The notes beneath the pieces were generated by a model that saw only the letters and a program-made list of their open reading frames with translations, did not search any database and was not told where the DNA came from. Shown here piece by piece: positions 47,253 through 58,928 of a stretch of 64,000 nt of DNA. The position numbers were made by a program, and so were the translations under genes. The DNA lies in assembly GCA_017893485.1 (NCBI GenBank), contig CM030366.1, forward strand, positions 99,631,085 to 99,695,084, in the 5' to 3' direction. How positions within the stretch are numbered: position 1 is the stretch's first letter; every line of letters begins with the position of its first letter. Origin of the DNA: Hemerocallis citrina (Eukaryota > Streptophyta > Magnoliopsida > Asparagales > Asphodelaceae).

Positions 47253-49135
47253 ACATAATTTTTATTGACATCATTTTTTTAAAAGTAGAGAATTATGATC
47301 AATTATTCTTCCCTGATATTGAAATTAACTTATCACAAATTCTAATTTACAAATTGTAAAGTTCTTCTTCAACCACCCATCTTCAATTACTTAACGACAA
47401 CTATGTAACAATGCTACAATGTTAAACACAAAAACATCATCATTCTCAGTGCTTCAACTACCAAATTGTTGTTGTATTTTTTATATATAATAGTAAATTG
47501 TTGTTGTAAACTTGGTCGATCTTTTGATGCTTACATTGAGTTTTTAGTGAAAGAATCAACAGATTTAGTACTAAGTAACTAATCGAATAATTCAATTGAT
47601 ATCATTCTTTAAAAATGTGCTACATTCGTAGCTTCTAACCATTCTCCTGAAAGAAGCATATCCTGATGATATGTTTTGTTTATCCGGCTGTTAAACATGT
47701 GTCTAACATGATACGACCCCTAGATAGAAACGTATGTGCTTCAAAGTTCCCAAGTATGTTTAAAAGGAAAATGAATAACCATGAAACCCAGTACAGACAA
47801 AAGTGACCTCTAAAGATAATTTTGTGCATAAACAAAATGGAAAGAACCAAATTTGAAATAGGTAAAGAAAGATTCACAAGCTCACATTTGAAGGTTTGTC
47901 ATCGCCATTCTCACTTTTCTTCTTTCCACCAAATAGACCAAGTACACGAAAAGATGATGTTCTCATGTGGCTCTTTCTGCTACAATGCCAGTGATGGAAT
48001 GACATTTAGTTGACCTAAAACATGAGCTTGTGATATAAATAAATTTAATCTCATACCGGTTAATGCTAGAATTACAAATAAATGACCAAGATATAGTATG
48101 AAAGATTAATCATGTTTTGGGTGAGAATGATAATGAATGAAAAACAATAAAGTGTCATAAGAGTAATATATTCTTTTCGTATGCATCATTATTGAAGTAA
48201 TTGAATTGGTTTCCTTATCAACCAACCATAAATAGATATAGAATGCCCAAACACATGACACAACCTTTGAGCATGCATGTAGATGCAAGCAGAAATAAGA
48301 ACGGGAAATGTATACATGCTACATGCATGCAGAAAATAGAAATAACAAAGGGAAATGTATATACTGTACACATAAACTCTACGCACAGCGTGAAAAATAT
48401 ACTAAACAACATCTACATGGATTCAGGTTGTTCTAGATCTTAAACTGATCCTAGAACCTCGAAGAAGGAAAAGAATGACATACACTTATTAGTTTTGTCA
48501 CTTTAGTCCTTGATGAGACATTATTCCATGCTACAATGACTTTACGAAGAATGGTACTTTCTAGAACCCACACTCTTCAGCCTTTGTTGTGAAGTTCAAC
48601 TATAGATTAAAAGTTAAAGCAAAGCACTAAGAACTAAAGACTACCATGTTTAGTTAGACCAACTCTAATAGACTATTGACTTACCCATCCAGTCCAGGTA
48701 CCTAACTCTGTTTTATTACATAGATGCGTCTATCTAACATACCTTTGGATATCCTAGTTTTGAACTGTTCTGGTGACTCTTCAAAATTGACACACCAGTA
48801 GTTAACTGAACCCAAAATTTGAGATATATTCGACATCTAAACTAAAATTAGACTACAGCTTTTCCTACTCTCCCTACCTCAACTTCGTTCTAAACCCATT
48901 AAAAAGGATAACTTTAGTTATACTAAAGGTTATGCAAAAGATGGATATTGACATACTTTTATTGACATCATTTTTTTTAAAAGTAGAGAATTATGATCAA
49001 TTATTCTTCCCTAATATTGAAATTAACTTATCACAAATTCTAATTTACAAATTGTAAAGTTCTTCTTCAACCACCCATCTTCAATTACTTAACGACAACT
49101 ATGAAACAATGCTACAATCTCAAACACAAAAACAC
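47253..49135 (+). repeat. Pair of direct repeats about 1.7 kb apart
   Basis: Bases 47253-47440 and 48958-49130 are nearly identical (shared AAAAGTAGAGAATTATGATC, CCACCCATCTTCAATTACTT). The segment between them holds the exon-like fragment at 47886-47979. No LTR-type ends were found, so this looks like a small duplication. Confidence 0.7.
47886..47979 (-). pseudogene. Exon-like fragment, possibly of a plastid YbaB/STIC2-type gene
   Basis: On the minus strand, after a TGTAG acceptor, the frame reads MRTSSFRVLGLFGGKKKSEN then GDDKPSN before a GTGAGC donor. The GLFGGKK-acidic-PS pattern reminds me of the start of the mature region of plant plastid nucleoid-associated (YbaB-like) proteins, from memory and unverified. 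No following exon was found in the window on this strand, so a functional gene is not supported. Confidence 0.3.
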
Positions 49136-49399
49136 CCGATACGAAACAATAATCATCTCAAATGATTTAGCCATCATTAGTAGAACTAAATATCAACCTA
49201 TTGACAACATAATTCTAATTTCAAGTGATGCATTTTGATCCCAAATTTCCAAAAAATAAAGATTAGTTTCGCAGAGATTAAAACTCTAATTTTTCAAAGA
49301 AAATTGTTTGAAATTTGATTTATTAAATTATGGCAAAAATTAAATTACTCATAGATTAAAACCCTGATTTTTTCAAGGAAGATGAAAGCTGGAATCGCC

Positions 49400-49530
49400 C
49401 ATGTCATAAAAACCGATGCTTTTCTGATGAGGAGGAGGAGAAGTGCAAGCGGAAGCAGCGGTGGCAGCGGCGCTGCTTTTTTGATGAGGATTAGGAGAAG
49501 TGCAAGCGGAAGCAGCGGTTTGCAACCTTG
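49400..49530 (-). other. Ser/Ala-rich frame with an internal duplication
   Basis: On the minus strand, AASACTSPxPHQKS occurs twice in a row, reflecting a tandem DNA duplication (GAAGTGCAAGCGGAAGCAGC at two places). The composition could be a chloroplast transit peptide, and it lies upstream of the fragment at 47886-47979 on the same strand. The link is speculative. Confidence 0.2.
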
Positions 49531-49859
49531 AATAAAAGTAAGGTATAATATAAAGAAACTATTGCAAGTTTAGTTAGAAACTTAGAATGAGAACTAACAA
49601 CCAGAATTCTATGTATATATGGTAGTGTGCATGTACAAACAGAAAATACTTTTAAAAAAAAGGAAATTTCCAGTCACCAATTTTAACTAATCTAAGCTTC
49701 AATACAATCCCAAAATCACTACCATTATAACCCCTTTCTCCATCATTAAAAAAACTCCTATTCTCCAAAAACCTAATAATTGCTTCTGAAACCTCAGTCA
49801 CCTTATAATTCGATCATCAACAGAAGTCCAAGCAAACTAAACAACATCGAAATCAAAAC

Positions 49860-50340
49860 CCTAATTTGATGAGATACCTTGATAACGAAGATGGAGGGGG
49901 CAACGCACGCAGATGCAGCAACCCTAATTTCTCTTTTTCAGACAGAGGAGGGCAGCGCCAGGAGGTAGTGCATCGGGGCTGGCTTCAGGAGGCGGGCTGC
50001 CGAGGTGGTGGCTGTAGGAGTAGGGGCATTGGGGCATCGGGGCTTCGGGGCTGGCTTCAGGAGGTGGGGCATGGAGAGAGAGAGTGGGGGCAGGGCTTCA
50101 CGGCATCGAGAGAGAGAGAGAGGGGGGGTCGGGAAGTGACTCGAGAGAGAGAAGGGGGGGGGGTCGGGATGTGAGGAAAGGGGGGGTGGGGAAATGATCT
50201 GAGAGAGAGAGATGGGAGTCGGATCGATGAGAGAGAGAGCGAGGGAAGAAAGAAAGACAGTATGAGCGGGAAGAGAGCGAGACAGAGAGAAAGAGAGAGA
50301 GATAAGGGGGAAGAGAGCGAGGGGTATTTAAAATTGGGGT
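49860..50340. repeat. G/GA-rich low-complexity tract
   Basis: Long GAGAGA and GGGGG stretches, densest at 50066-50330. Open frames on both strands here are low-complexity artefacts. Confidence 0.6.
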
Positions 50341-50818
50341 TTGAAATTTTGGGCGGATAAATATGTTTTGTGAGAATCAATCTGAGCCATTGATTTTAGG
50401 GGATATTGAAGGAGAGACGCATGATAGCTTTCTTTGTAATTTATTATATAGATCTGTTGTCCAAATATTTATATACTAGGAACTCTTTGCAATTCTGCGG
50501 ACATGTGGTATCAACAAAGGCATTTTGGTTTTGTTCTGTATTTAATTTTTTTGTTCCTGGAAATTTTGGTGCAATAAAAGGTCTAGTATGGACTTGCTCA
50601 GCACTTGCATTGCCAATATCAATTTTATTTACTATGTACTGAATTTGACCAAACTTTTGTTCTTTTAATCTCTTCCTAAGTAGATCTTTTAATCTTCATT
50701 TGAAATTCATTTCTGATCAACAATTAACAGTTTGCTAGCATTTTGTTTCTTAAGATTAATTGAAGTTGATCTTTTAAATTTCAACGAAATTGTGAATAAT
50801 ATTGGAGGCGAAAAGTAA
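50341..50818 (+). other. Stretch without recognised gene
   Basis: A short plus-strand frame (50406-50642) includes hydrophobic segments (FNFFVPGNFGAIKG, ALALPISILFTMY) that could be one exon of a membrane protein. I cannot identify it and see no supporting neighbour exons. Confidence 0.2.
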
Positions 50819-50992
50819 TACGCTAAGCCGACCATCCAATTCAATCCAAACCAAGCTGAATTGGCTTGAATGGAAACCGATCCAATTAAGGCTCGGATTG
50901 GTTGCTAATGAAAAAAATAAAAAAACTGTTCTTCTTTAGTTCGGTGGGGGATGGTCCATATTTGGTCGGATTTCGACCGATGCCCACCCCTA
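50819..50992 (-). repeat. hAT-like terminal fragment next to the Tat element
   Basis: Read on the minus strand it starts TAGGGGTGGGCATCGGTCG, with CCGAACC and GATTGGAT-like subterminal repeats. The other end was not found. The Tat LTR begins two bases after it. Confidence 0.4.
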
Positions 50993-50993
50993 C

Positions 50994-51585
50994 TGATATG
51001 GCTAAAAATGGGGTTAAATCGAGACCGTCCAGATCGAGCGCGAATCTTGAAGCACGGGGGTAAAAGGGTAATTTCACATACAAATGGATCCTAAATGGGT
51101 ATTGAGTCCCCTTCTCACAGGACCAATCACCCGCGAACGGACCCTCTCTTATTGGGTTCGGGTTCCGACCCGAAGAAAACCCACATCAGCAAGAGACAAA
51201 TCAGGATCCCTGATTTGACCAAATCAGCATGCCTGATTTGCTCTCACCGGGAATTAGGAGATCTACTTTCCTTAACAAACTGTGAGGATTTTGCTCCAAA
51301 CAGTTATACAAGGAATCAAGCCCCTAATCTCTCTCTTGGCGACTATAAATACAACCCCTCTACCACCAAGACGAGGTTAATCACTTTTTCACCACTTAAG
51401 CTCTTTCTTAATCTTTTCCTGATTACTGACAAGAGCGTCGGAGGGTGCGTCGCCGGAATCAACCCCGGTGTTTCGCACTTCCTTGCAGGTTGTGCCAGGA
51501 GCAAGAAGGCCGAGTCAATCGTTCAGGTGTATCCCGGACTCACAAATTCTATCTGTTTACCCCCACACCGAAATCAGCGGTAACA
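50994..51585 (+). repeat. 5' LTR of the Tat element (592 bp)
   Basis: Starts TGATATGGC and ends CGGTAACA, directly before the primer-binding site. The right boundary is firm because of the binding site; the left is inferred from TG and from the adjoining hAT-like end. Confidence 0.75.
51344..51351 (+). promoter_or_regulatory. TATA box of the Tat LTR
   Basis: TATAAATA, about 240 bp before the LTR end, giving a likely start near 51375. Confidence 0.65.
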
Positions 51586-51588
51586 GAT

Positions 51589-51606
51589 TGGCGCCGTCTG
51601 TGGGAA
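51589..51606 (+). other. Primer-binding site
   Basis: TGGCGCCGTCTGTGGGAA, the conserved tRNA-complementary site of Tat and Athila-type elements, three bases after the LTR end. Confidence 0.85.
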
Positions 51607-51655
51607 GAGTACCACACGAACGACCTCAGTTTCTCCTTCATCGCCTCCCATCGCC

Positions 51656-54600
51656 ATGCCTCCGAAGAAGAACAGATCCAAAGGATCCAACCGGGTGACC
51701 AACCCAGCCGACCCTACGGAGGATACCCCCGTTAACCAAATTCCCCAATCTGGGCTTCCTCCGCCGACCCAACCGGTCCAGCCTCCTCGTCCTCAGCAGC
51801 AACCCAACAATGGTCCCGCCGGTCTCAACGGCCAGAAGCTGAAGCAGCCCATCCAGGACCATGTCTCGGTCCGTAACGGGTCCTCGGACTCGATGGCCTC
51901 CCATCACCCCGACCGGAGCCGCCAGAAGGAGAATGATCTCCGCACGCACCTTGAAGAGAGGCGGGCCCGAGCGGAGGCCTCCCGACAGCGTCCGGGCGAG
52001 CGGTCACCTCGTCACCGGGATAGACAGAGATCTCCGTACCGGAGAGGCCGGGCGGCATCTCCCGAACACCGAAGGAGGAGGCCGCGTTCCCCCGAGGATC
52101 GGCATCGTACGAGGGGCCGTGAGGTACCTATCAGCCGTGCCGAGTTCCTCCAGTTTCAGGAGACTGTGCTGCAGGCCCTGAACGCCCGTGCCAACAACCA
52201 AAACCCCCCGAGGGTCCCAACGCCCCCTCGGATTCCCAGTCCTCACCGCCGGTCACGGAGTCCTTTCCAGGCTCCCAGTCGTCAGCAACATTACAGTCCC
52301 CGCCGATCCGAGGGATACCGGCGCCGAAGTCCACGCTCTCCCTCTTATGATGAAGAGTCCGAAGGGTCATACGGTTACCGGCGAGGGGACGATGCCTTTG
52401 ACCGCCGCCTCCATGAGGTGGAGAGGCGCATTGTCCGTATGGACCGAGAAGAGGAGTCCAGAGCAGGGACTGTTCGCCCAAACCGACCGCCCTTCTCTCG
52501 GACAATCATGGAAGCTCGCGTACCGAGGGGTTTCAAACCTCCGCAGTTTGAAACGTACTCAGGCGAGTCCGACCCAGTAGACCACGTCGAGAGTTTTAAG
52601 ACTCTGATGCTGATCCACCAAGTCTCCGATGCCATACTCTGCAGGACCTTCCCGGCCACCCTTCGGGGTTCGGCTCGGGAATGGTATTCCCGGCTTGCCC
52701 CCGCCTCCATCTTCTCATTTGAGCAGTTTGAGACACTGTTCATAACTCACTTTGTGAGCAGCCGACGTGCCGAGAAGACGAGTCTCTCCCTTCTGAACCT
52801 CCGATAGGAAAGGGGAGAGAAGCTGCGTGACTATGTGAAGAGGTTCACCGCAGAAGTCAGGTCGATCGCCTCCTTAGACCAATCCGTGGCAACAGTGGCG
52901 TTCCAGTCGAACGTCCTCAACTCCAACCTCCGCTCGTCCCTAGCAAAGAAGCCGCCTACCAACTTCGCCGACCTCCTACTGAGGTGCGAGAAATACATCC
53001 GAGCCGAGGAGGCCGAGTCCCTCCCGAATTTCGGAGGACCCTCCTCCGGCTCGAAAAGGAAGGCAACGGAGGAAGAGGGGGCCAAGAAGACTATGAAGGA
53101 CGGAGGCGGCCAGCGTCGTCCTCCCCCCAGGTTCGAGAAATTCACGCCCCTCACAACTAATGTCTCCACCATCCTCATGGAAGTAGAGAAGGAGGGGGTC
53201 CTCCCTCCAGCCCCGAGGATGCACAAACCGGCGAAGAGGAGGGACAAAGACAAGTGGTGTCGGTATCACCGGGACCACGGGCACGAGACGAATGACTGTC
53301 GGGCTTTGAGAGATGAGATCGAAGCCCTCATCCGAAGGGGGCAGTTGGCGAAGTTCGTGAAGGCTAATGATCGGGCAGATCGGAACTCTCCTCCCCCTCG
53401 GGGGGCTAACAAGCGGCGCGAAGTAACGCCTGAGTTCGAAGAAGAAAGGGTTCTACATATGATCCACGGGGGTCCCATGGGCGGCCCCTCTAATACGACC
53501 CGAAAAGCCTTTGTCCGAGAGGTCAACTCGGTCCACAGTGCTCCTCCTCCCAAGGGCTTCGGTGTGCCCGTGTCTTTCTCCGACGCTGATCTCGAGGGAG
53601 TCCGAACCCCTCACTGTGATGCCCTCGTCATCGACCTCCGCATGGCCAACTACAAAGTGCAGAGAATTTTGGTTGACAACGGGAGTTCGGTCAACATTCT
53701 ATTCCTCTCGGCCTTCCAGGGCCTCCAGCTGTCCCGAGACCGTCTCAAACCGGCCGGATACACTCTCCACGGGTTCACGGGGGTCCCGGTAACCATCGAA
53801 GGGGTGATAACCCTCGATGTTACTGCGGGAAGCACCCCTACTACCCGGACCGAGCCCATGGACTTCATGGTCGTTGACGTCCCGGCAGCTTACAATGTCA
53901 TCCTCGGTCGCCCCGGCCTAGCCGCCCTTGAGGCCGTCCCATCAGCGTACCATTTGAAGATGAAGTTCCCCACTCGGTCGGGGGTAGGGGAAGTCAAGGG
54001 GAGCCAGGAAACAGCTCGGAAGTGCTACATGACTTCCACCGGGGGACCAGTGCTCTCGCTCGAGACCCTCGAGATCCCCGAGCCGAAGGCTCGCCCAACG
54101 TCCGAACCAGCGGACGAGTTAGAAGAAGTACTCTTCTCCGACGAGGATCCGAGCCGAAAATTCCTCGTCAGCAAGTCCTTACCGACCGTGCTATTCTCCG
54201 ACCTTGTGAGATGCATCCGGGGTAATCGCGACCTATTTGCTTGGTCGGCCGCGGATATGCCCGGTATCTCCGAAGACTTGCTCGTCCACCGCCTAAGTGT
54301 CGAGCCGGGGTGCAGACCGGTTCAGCAGAAGAGGCGAAAGTTCGCTCCCGAACGACAGCAGGCGATCAAGGAGGAAGTGAACAAGCTGTTGAAGGCCAAA
54401 TTCATCCAGGAGGTGAATTATCCCGAGTGGTTGTCGAATGTTGTGATGGTCAAGAAGTCCAACGGCTCGTGGAGGATATGCATCGACTTCACCGACCTCA
54501 ACAAAGCGTGTCCGAAGGATCCCTTCCCTCTCCCGAACATCGACACCCTAATCGACGCCACCTCGGGCCATGAGCTCCTCAGCTTCATGGATGCCTTCTC

Positions 54601-57364
54601 GGGCTACAACCAAATCCGGATGTTCCCTCCGGACATCCCGAAGACCTCCTTCGTCACCGACCAAGGTCTCTACTGCTACCGAGTAATGCCGTTCGGTTTG
54701 AAGAACGCGGGAGCCACCTACCAGCGCCTCGTCAACAAGGTCTTTCAGCATCAGATCGGCCGAAATATGGAGGTGTACGTCGATGACATGCTCGTCAAGA
54801 GCATCCACGGCACCGACCATGTAGCCGACCTCCAAGAAGCGTTCGGCGTGTTGAGGAAGTACAACATGCGGCTGAACCCGAACAAATGCGCGTTCGGAGT
54901 CTCCTCTGGCAAGTTCCTCGGCTTCATGGTGAGCCAGCGAGGGATTGAAGCTAACCCCGAAAAGATCAAAGCCATATTAGACATGGCCCCGCCTCGGAAC
55001 GTCAGAGAAGTACAGAAGCTCACCGGTCGGCTCGCAGCCATCGGTCGGTTCCTCTCCAAGTCAGGGGAAAAGTGCCTCCCCTTCTTCAAGGCACTCCGAG
55101 GCGCTAAGGGATTTGAATGGGGCGAGGCACAGCAAGCGTCGTTCGACCAGCTGAAAGCCTATCTGGTGAACCCCCCTCTGCTCAGTAAGCCGGTCCCAGG
55201 CGAGCCTCTCTTTCTCTACTTGGCGGCCTCCGAGCAGTCCCTGAGCGCTGTCCTGGTCAGAGAAGAGGACCGGACCCAGAGGCCAATTTACTACGTGAGC
55301 AAGATACTTCGGGATGCCGAGCTCCGTTATCCGGGGATAGAAAAGATAGCCTACGCCCTCGTCATGGCCGCAAGAAAGCTTCGGCCCTACTTCCAATCTC
55401 ATTCAGTCATAGTCCTCACCGACCAACCGCTCAAGCAAGTCCTCCATAAACCCGAAACCTCGGGCCGGCTGATGAAGTGGTCGATAGAGCTGAGTCAGCA
55501 CGACATCTCCTATCAACCTCGGACGGCAATTAAGGCACAGGCCCTCGCCGACTTCATTGTAGAGTCCACCATCCCCGAGGTCGGCCACGTCCCGAGCGGA
55601 CCCCCCATTTGGACAGTCTTTGTGGACGGATCCTCTTGCAGTGAGGGAAGCGGCGCCGGCATCATCCTGAACGGCCCTGATGGCTTCGTCCTACAGTACG
55701 CGATCCGCATGAGCTTCAAGGCTTCGAACAACGAGGCGGAGTACGAGGCACTCATAGCCGGCCTCGGACTCGCGCGAAGCGCTGGGGCACATCGTCTCCG
55801 GATTCACAGTGATTCCCAGCTGGTTGTGAACCAGGTCTTGGGCGAATATGAAGCCCGGGACGAGCGGATGGCGAAGTACCTCGCCAAGGTCCGGGATCTC
55901 ATGGGTCGGTTCGAGGAAGCCATCATCCAGCGGGTCCCTCGGGAAGAAAACGCACAGGCCGATGCACTTTCCAAGTTGGCCTCGTCCTCTTTACAAGGAC
56001 TCGAGCAGACCGTACTAATTGAAGTCCTCACTAAGCCGAGCATCGAAGACGAGGCACTAGGCTCAGCGGAGTCGTTGCCAGTCATGCTGCAAGACAACTG
56101 GATGAAGCCACTGGTAGAATTTCTAAGGGATGGAGTTCTGCCCTCAGATCCCAAAGAAGCTCGCCGAGTTAGAACCCGAGCCGAGCGCTATGTCTTAATC
56201 GAGGGCATCCTATACAAGCGCTCTTTCTCCCAACTGGACGGCCGGCCATATCTACGATGCCTCTCTCCGGAACAGGCCGAATATGCCCTACAGGAGCTCC
56301 ATGAAGGGGTCGGCGGGGCACACTCGGGATTTAGGTCCCTGGCCCGAAAGGCTCTGAATTATGGGTACTTCTGGCCGACACTTCTCCAAGACGCCGAGCG
56401 ACACGTTCGGCAGTGCAGCTCCTGCCAGAGACACTCCAGCATCCGACGCCTCCCTCAAGCCAACCTCGCCTCCCTATCGAGCCCTATCCCCTTCGCGATG
56501 TGGGGAATGGACTTAGTAGGGCCTTTCCCTCCAGCTCCGGGTCAGCTCAAGTTTTTAGTCATAGCTATCGACTACTTCTCGAAGTGGGTTGAGGCCGAGC
56601 CCCTCGCCACGATAACCGAGAACAAAGTGGTGCAGTTCTTCTGGAGGAACATTATATGTAGATTCGGCGTCCCGCGCGTCCTCGTGACAGATAATGGGAC
56701 CCAGTTCACTGGCTCGGCATTCCGAACCCTGTGCGACGACCTCGTCATTCAACAGCGTTTCTCGTCCGTCTCGCACCCCCAGTCGAACGGACAAGCCGAG
56801 AACGCTAATAAGCAGATCCTTGCGGGGATCAAGAAGAGGCTGCACAAGTGCTCCAAAGGACAGTGGGTCGATCAACTCCCTAATGTGTTGTGGAACTACC
56901 GCACGAGCAAGCGGACGCCCACTGGAGAGTCCCCTTTCAGCCTGACTTATGGGGCCGAAGCCGTAATACCCCTCGAGGTCGGAATTCCTTCCCCTCGGCT
57001 CATCGCCTATGACGAGGCACAGAATGCCAGGGAACTCAGAGGGAACTTGGACCTGATAGATGAACTGAGGGAGAGGGCATCGATTCGGCAGCAGAATTAC
57101 AGAAGGAGAGTCGAGCTAGCCTACAACAAGAAAGTCCGACCCGCCAACCTTGAACAGGGAGACCTAGTGTTGAGAAAGCTAGCCATATCCCTCCCCAGTC
57201 AGAAGGGCAAGCTAGCTCCGAATTGGGAAGGGCCATACCGGGTCGCAAAAGTTGTTCGGCCTGGAGCATATCGACTTGAGGACATGGATGGTAGAGAGCT
57301 CCCGAGGACCTGGAATGCCGATCACCTCCTGAAATACCAAGATAGCGCCCCGGCGCCTCTCTAA
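51656..57364 (+). pseudogene. Tat gag-pol frame, 1,903 codons with a single in-frame TAG
   Basis: One frame runs from ATG 51656 to the stop at 57362-57364, broken only by TAG at 52805-52807 (codon 384), in the middle of the gag domain. The N-terminal 220 residues are basic and Pro/Arg-rich. The gag core spans about 290-450 (AREWYSRLAPASI before the stop, RDYVKRFTAEV after) and a zinc-knuckle-like CRYHRDHGHETNDC lies near 535. Protease has DNGSS at D674. Reverse transcriptase has RICIDFTDLNKACPKDPFPL and catalytic YVDD at 1041-1044. RNase H follows, then a second RNase H (FVDGSS, NNEAEYEAL, HSDSQLVVNQV). Integrase has an HHCC region (QCSSCQRH) and catalytic D1619, D1679, E1715, the canonical D,D(35)E spacing. 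Downstream of the stop the 1,509-residue stretch is fully open, so the copy is young. Confidence 0.93.
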
Positions 57365-57514
57365 GTAATCCGAGGTGTCGCGCCATTCCTCTCCTTTACA
57401 CTTGTAACCTGTTCTATGAATCCTACTATGTAAAACGGTTCGCCGTCAAATATCAATAAAGAAAAGTTCTATTATGTTTGTGAATTTGCATGTTTCTCTC
57501 CCCTCTTATTTAAC

Positions 57515-58395
57515 CAATGATTCGGAGTCCAACACTCGGCTCGACTTTACCTCCTCGGCTCGTCTCCGGACGAGCCAGGGGTAGATCGCCGTTCGGAATT
57601 GCTCCCACAGCCGTTGAACTATACCGATGGTTCGGAGTCCAACACTCGGCTCGACTTTACCTCCTCGGCTCGTCTCCGGACGAGCCAGGGGTAGATCGCC
57701 GTTCGGAATTGCTCCCACAGCCGTTGAACTATACCGATGGTTCGGAGTCCAACACTCGGCTCGACTTTACTTCCTCGGTTCGTCTCCGGACGAACCAGGG
57801 GTAGATCGCCGTTCGGAATTGCTCCCACAGCCGTTGAACTATACCGATGGTTCGGAGTCCAACACTCGGCTCGACTTTACCTCCTCGGCTCGTCTCCGGA
57901 CGAGCCAGGGGTAGATCGCCGTTCGGAATTGCTCCCACAGCCGTTGAACTATACCGATGGTTCGGAGTCCAACACTCGGCTCGACTTTACTTCCTCGGTT
58001 CGTCTCCGGACGAACCAGGGGTAGATCGCCGTTCGGAATTGCTCCCACAGCCGTTGAACTATACCGATGGTTCGGAGTCCAACACTCGGCTCGACTTTAC
58101 CTCCTCGGCTCGTCTCCGGACGAACCAGGGGTAGATCGCCGTTCGGAATTGCTCCCACAGCCGTTGAACTATACCGATGGTTCGGAGTCCAACACTCGGC
58201 TCGACTTTACTTCCTCGGTTCGTCTCCGGACGAACCAGGGGCAGATCGCCGTTCGGAATTGCTCCCACAGCCGTTGAACTCTACCGATGGTTCGGAGTCC
58301 AACACTCGGCTCGACTTTACCTCCTCTTCGTCTCCGGACGAATCAGTGGTAGATCGCCGTTCGGAATTGCTCCCGCAACCGTTGGACTATGCCTA
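57515..58395 (+). repeat. Eight-unit 110 bp tandem array with conserved hairpins
   Basis: Units start at about 57517 and every 110 bp to 58287. Each carries a hairpin of stem GGCTCGTC, loop TCCG, stem GACGAGCC (variant A: units 1, 2, 4) or GGTTCGTC, TCCG, GACGAACC (variant B: units 3, 5, 7). Unit 6 is a hybrid of A left and B right stem; unit 8 is shortened to TTCGTC, TCCG, GACGAA. Hairpins lie at 57557-57576 and then every 110 bp. The near alternation of A and B suggests amplification as 220 bp dimers. The long open frames in this array are by-products of repeats free of stops. Confidence 0.95.
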
Positions 58396-58457
58396 AGGTC
58401 CGGAACACGCATCCAGACCACTCCTGACTGACAGCCGAGGGTCGAAGGCAGACATAT

Positions 58458-58686
58458 CCGGTCGGCATCCGAGCAAGAGCCTTCCCGAGCTGGTAAACGG
58501 GGAAAACAAACTTCCTCCTCAACTTTCGCGCCTGATCTTCATCAGACGGCTCAGATCGTGTCACTCGCGCAAGACGACAAGATAACGTTTTCTGGGAGAC
58601 TGAGCCGCCTCGAGATTCGCGCCTACACTCGACGGCTCAGATCTAGCCACCTACTCTAAGCGACAAAATGACGCTTTTATGGGTAC
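58458..58686 (+). repeat. Left direct repeat bracketing the antisense gene block
   Basis: About 229 bp matching 63317-63546 (CCGAGCAAG, AACGGGGAAAACA, AAGATAACGTTTTCTGGGA, GAGCCGCCTCGAGATTC). Within it a roughly 90 bp sub-unit with GACGGCTCAGATC and ACGACAAGATAACG occurs twice. Confidence 0.85.
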
Positions 58687-58837
58687 GGAGCCTTGTCGTA
58701 CTGTTCCGGATCCACTCAACGACAGAGGGCCGCACTCCGGATCCATTCAGCTAAACAGACGCGCTCGGTTCAAAGATCCCGGCACGACCGATACGATTAC
58801 AAGCGAAGGGCAAACATACGAAGCGACGAAAGGGAAA

Positions 58838-58844
58838 TTTTATT
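58838..58844 (-). terminator. Poly(A) signal of the antisense transcription unit
   Basis: AATAAAA on the minus strand, 85 bp past the last antisense stop codon (58929) and before the left direct repeat. Confidence 0.45.
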
Positions 58845-58928
58845 AATTGTCGGCACGTAATACAAAACATCCCATTACAAAGTGTTGGCAAACAAAACAC
58901 ACAATGCCCGACCCACTACACTTGTCTC

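Noticed and set aside
49866..50380. Gly/Arg-rich frame on plus and Ser/Leu/Pro-rich frame on minus strand
   Set aside because: GA-rich low-complexity DNA.
51638..57386. Many minus-strand frames opposite the Tat gag-pol
   Set aside because: Shadows of the GC-rich pol frame; no domain or splice evidence, unlike the antisense genes beyond 58.9 kb.
57517..58431. A ladder of overlapping 95-109 codon frames on both strands, and a CRISPR-like look of regular repeats
   Set aside because: They arise because a 110 bp repeat lacks stops in several frames. Repeats are contiguous with no unique spacers, and the context is a plant retrotransposon.
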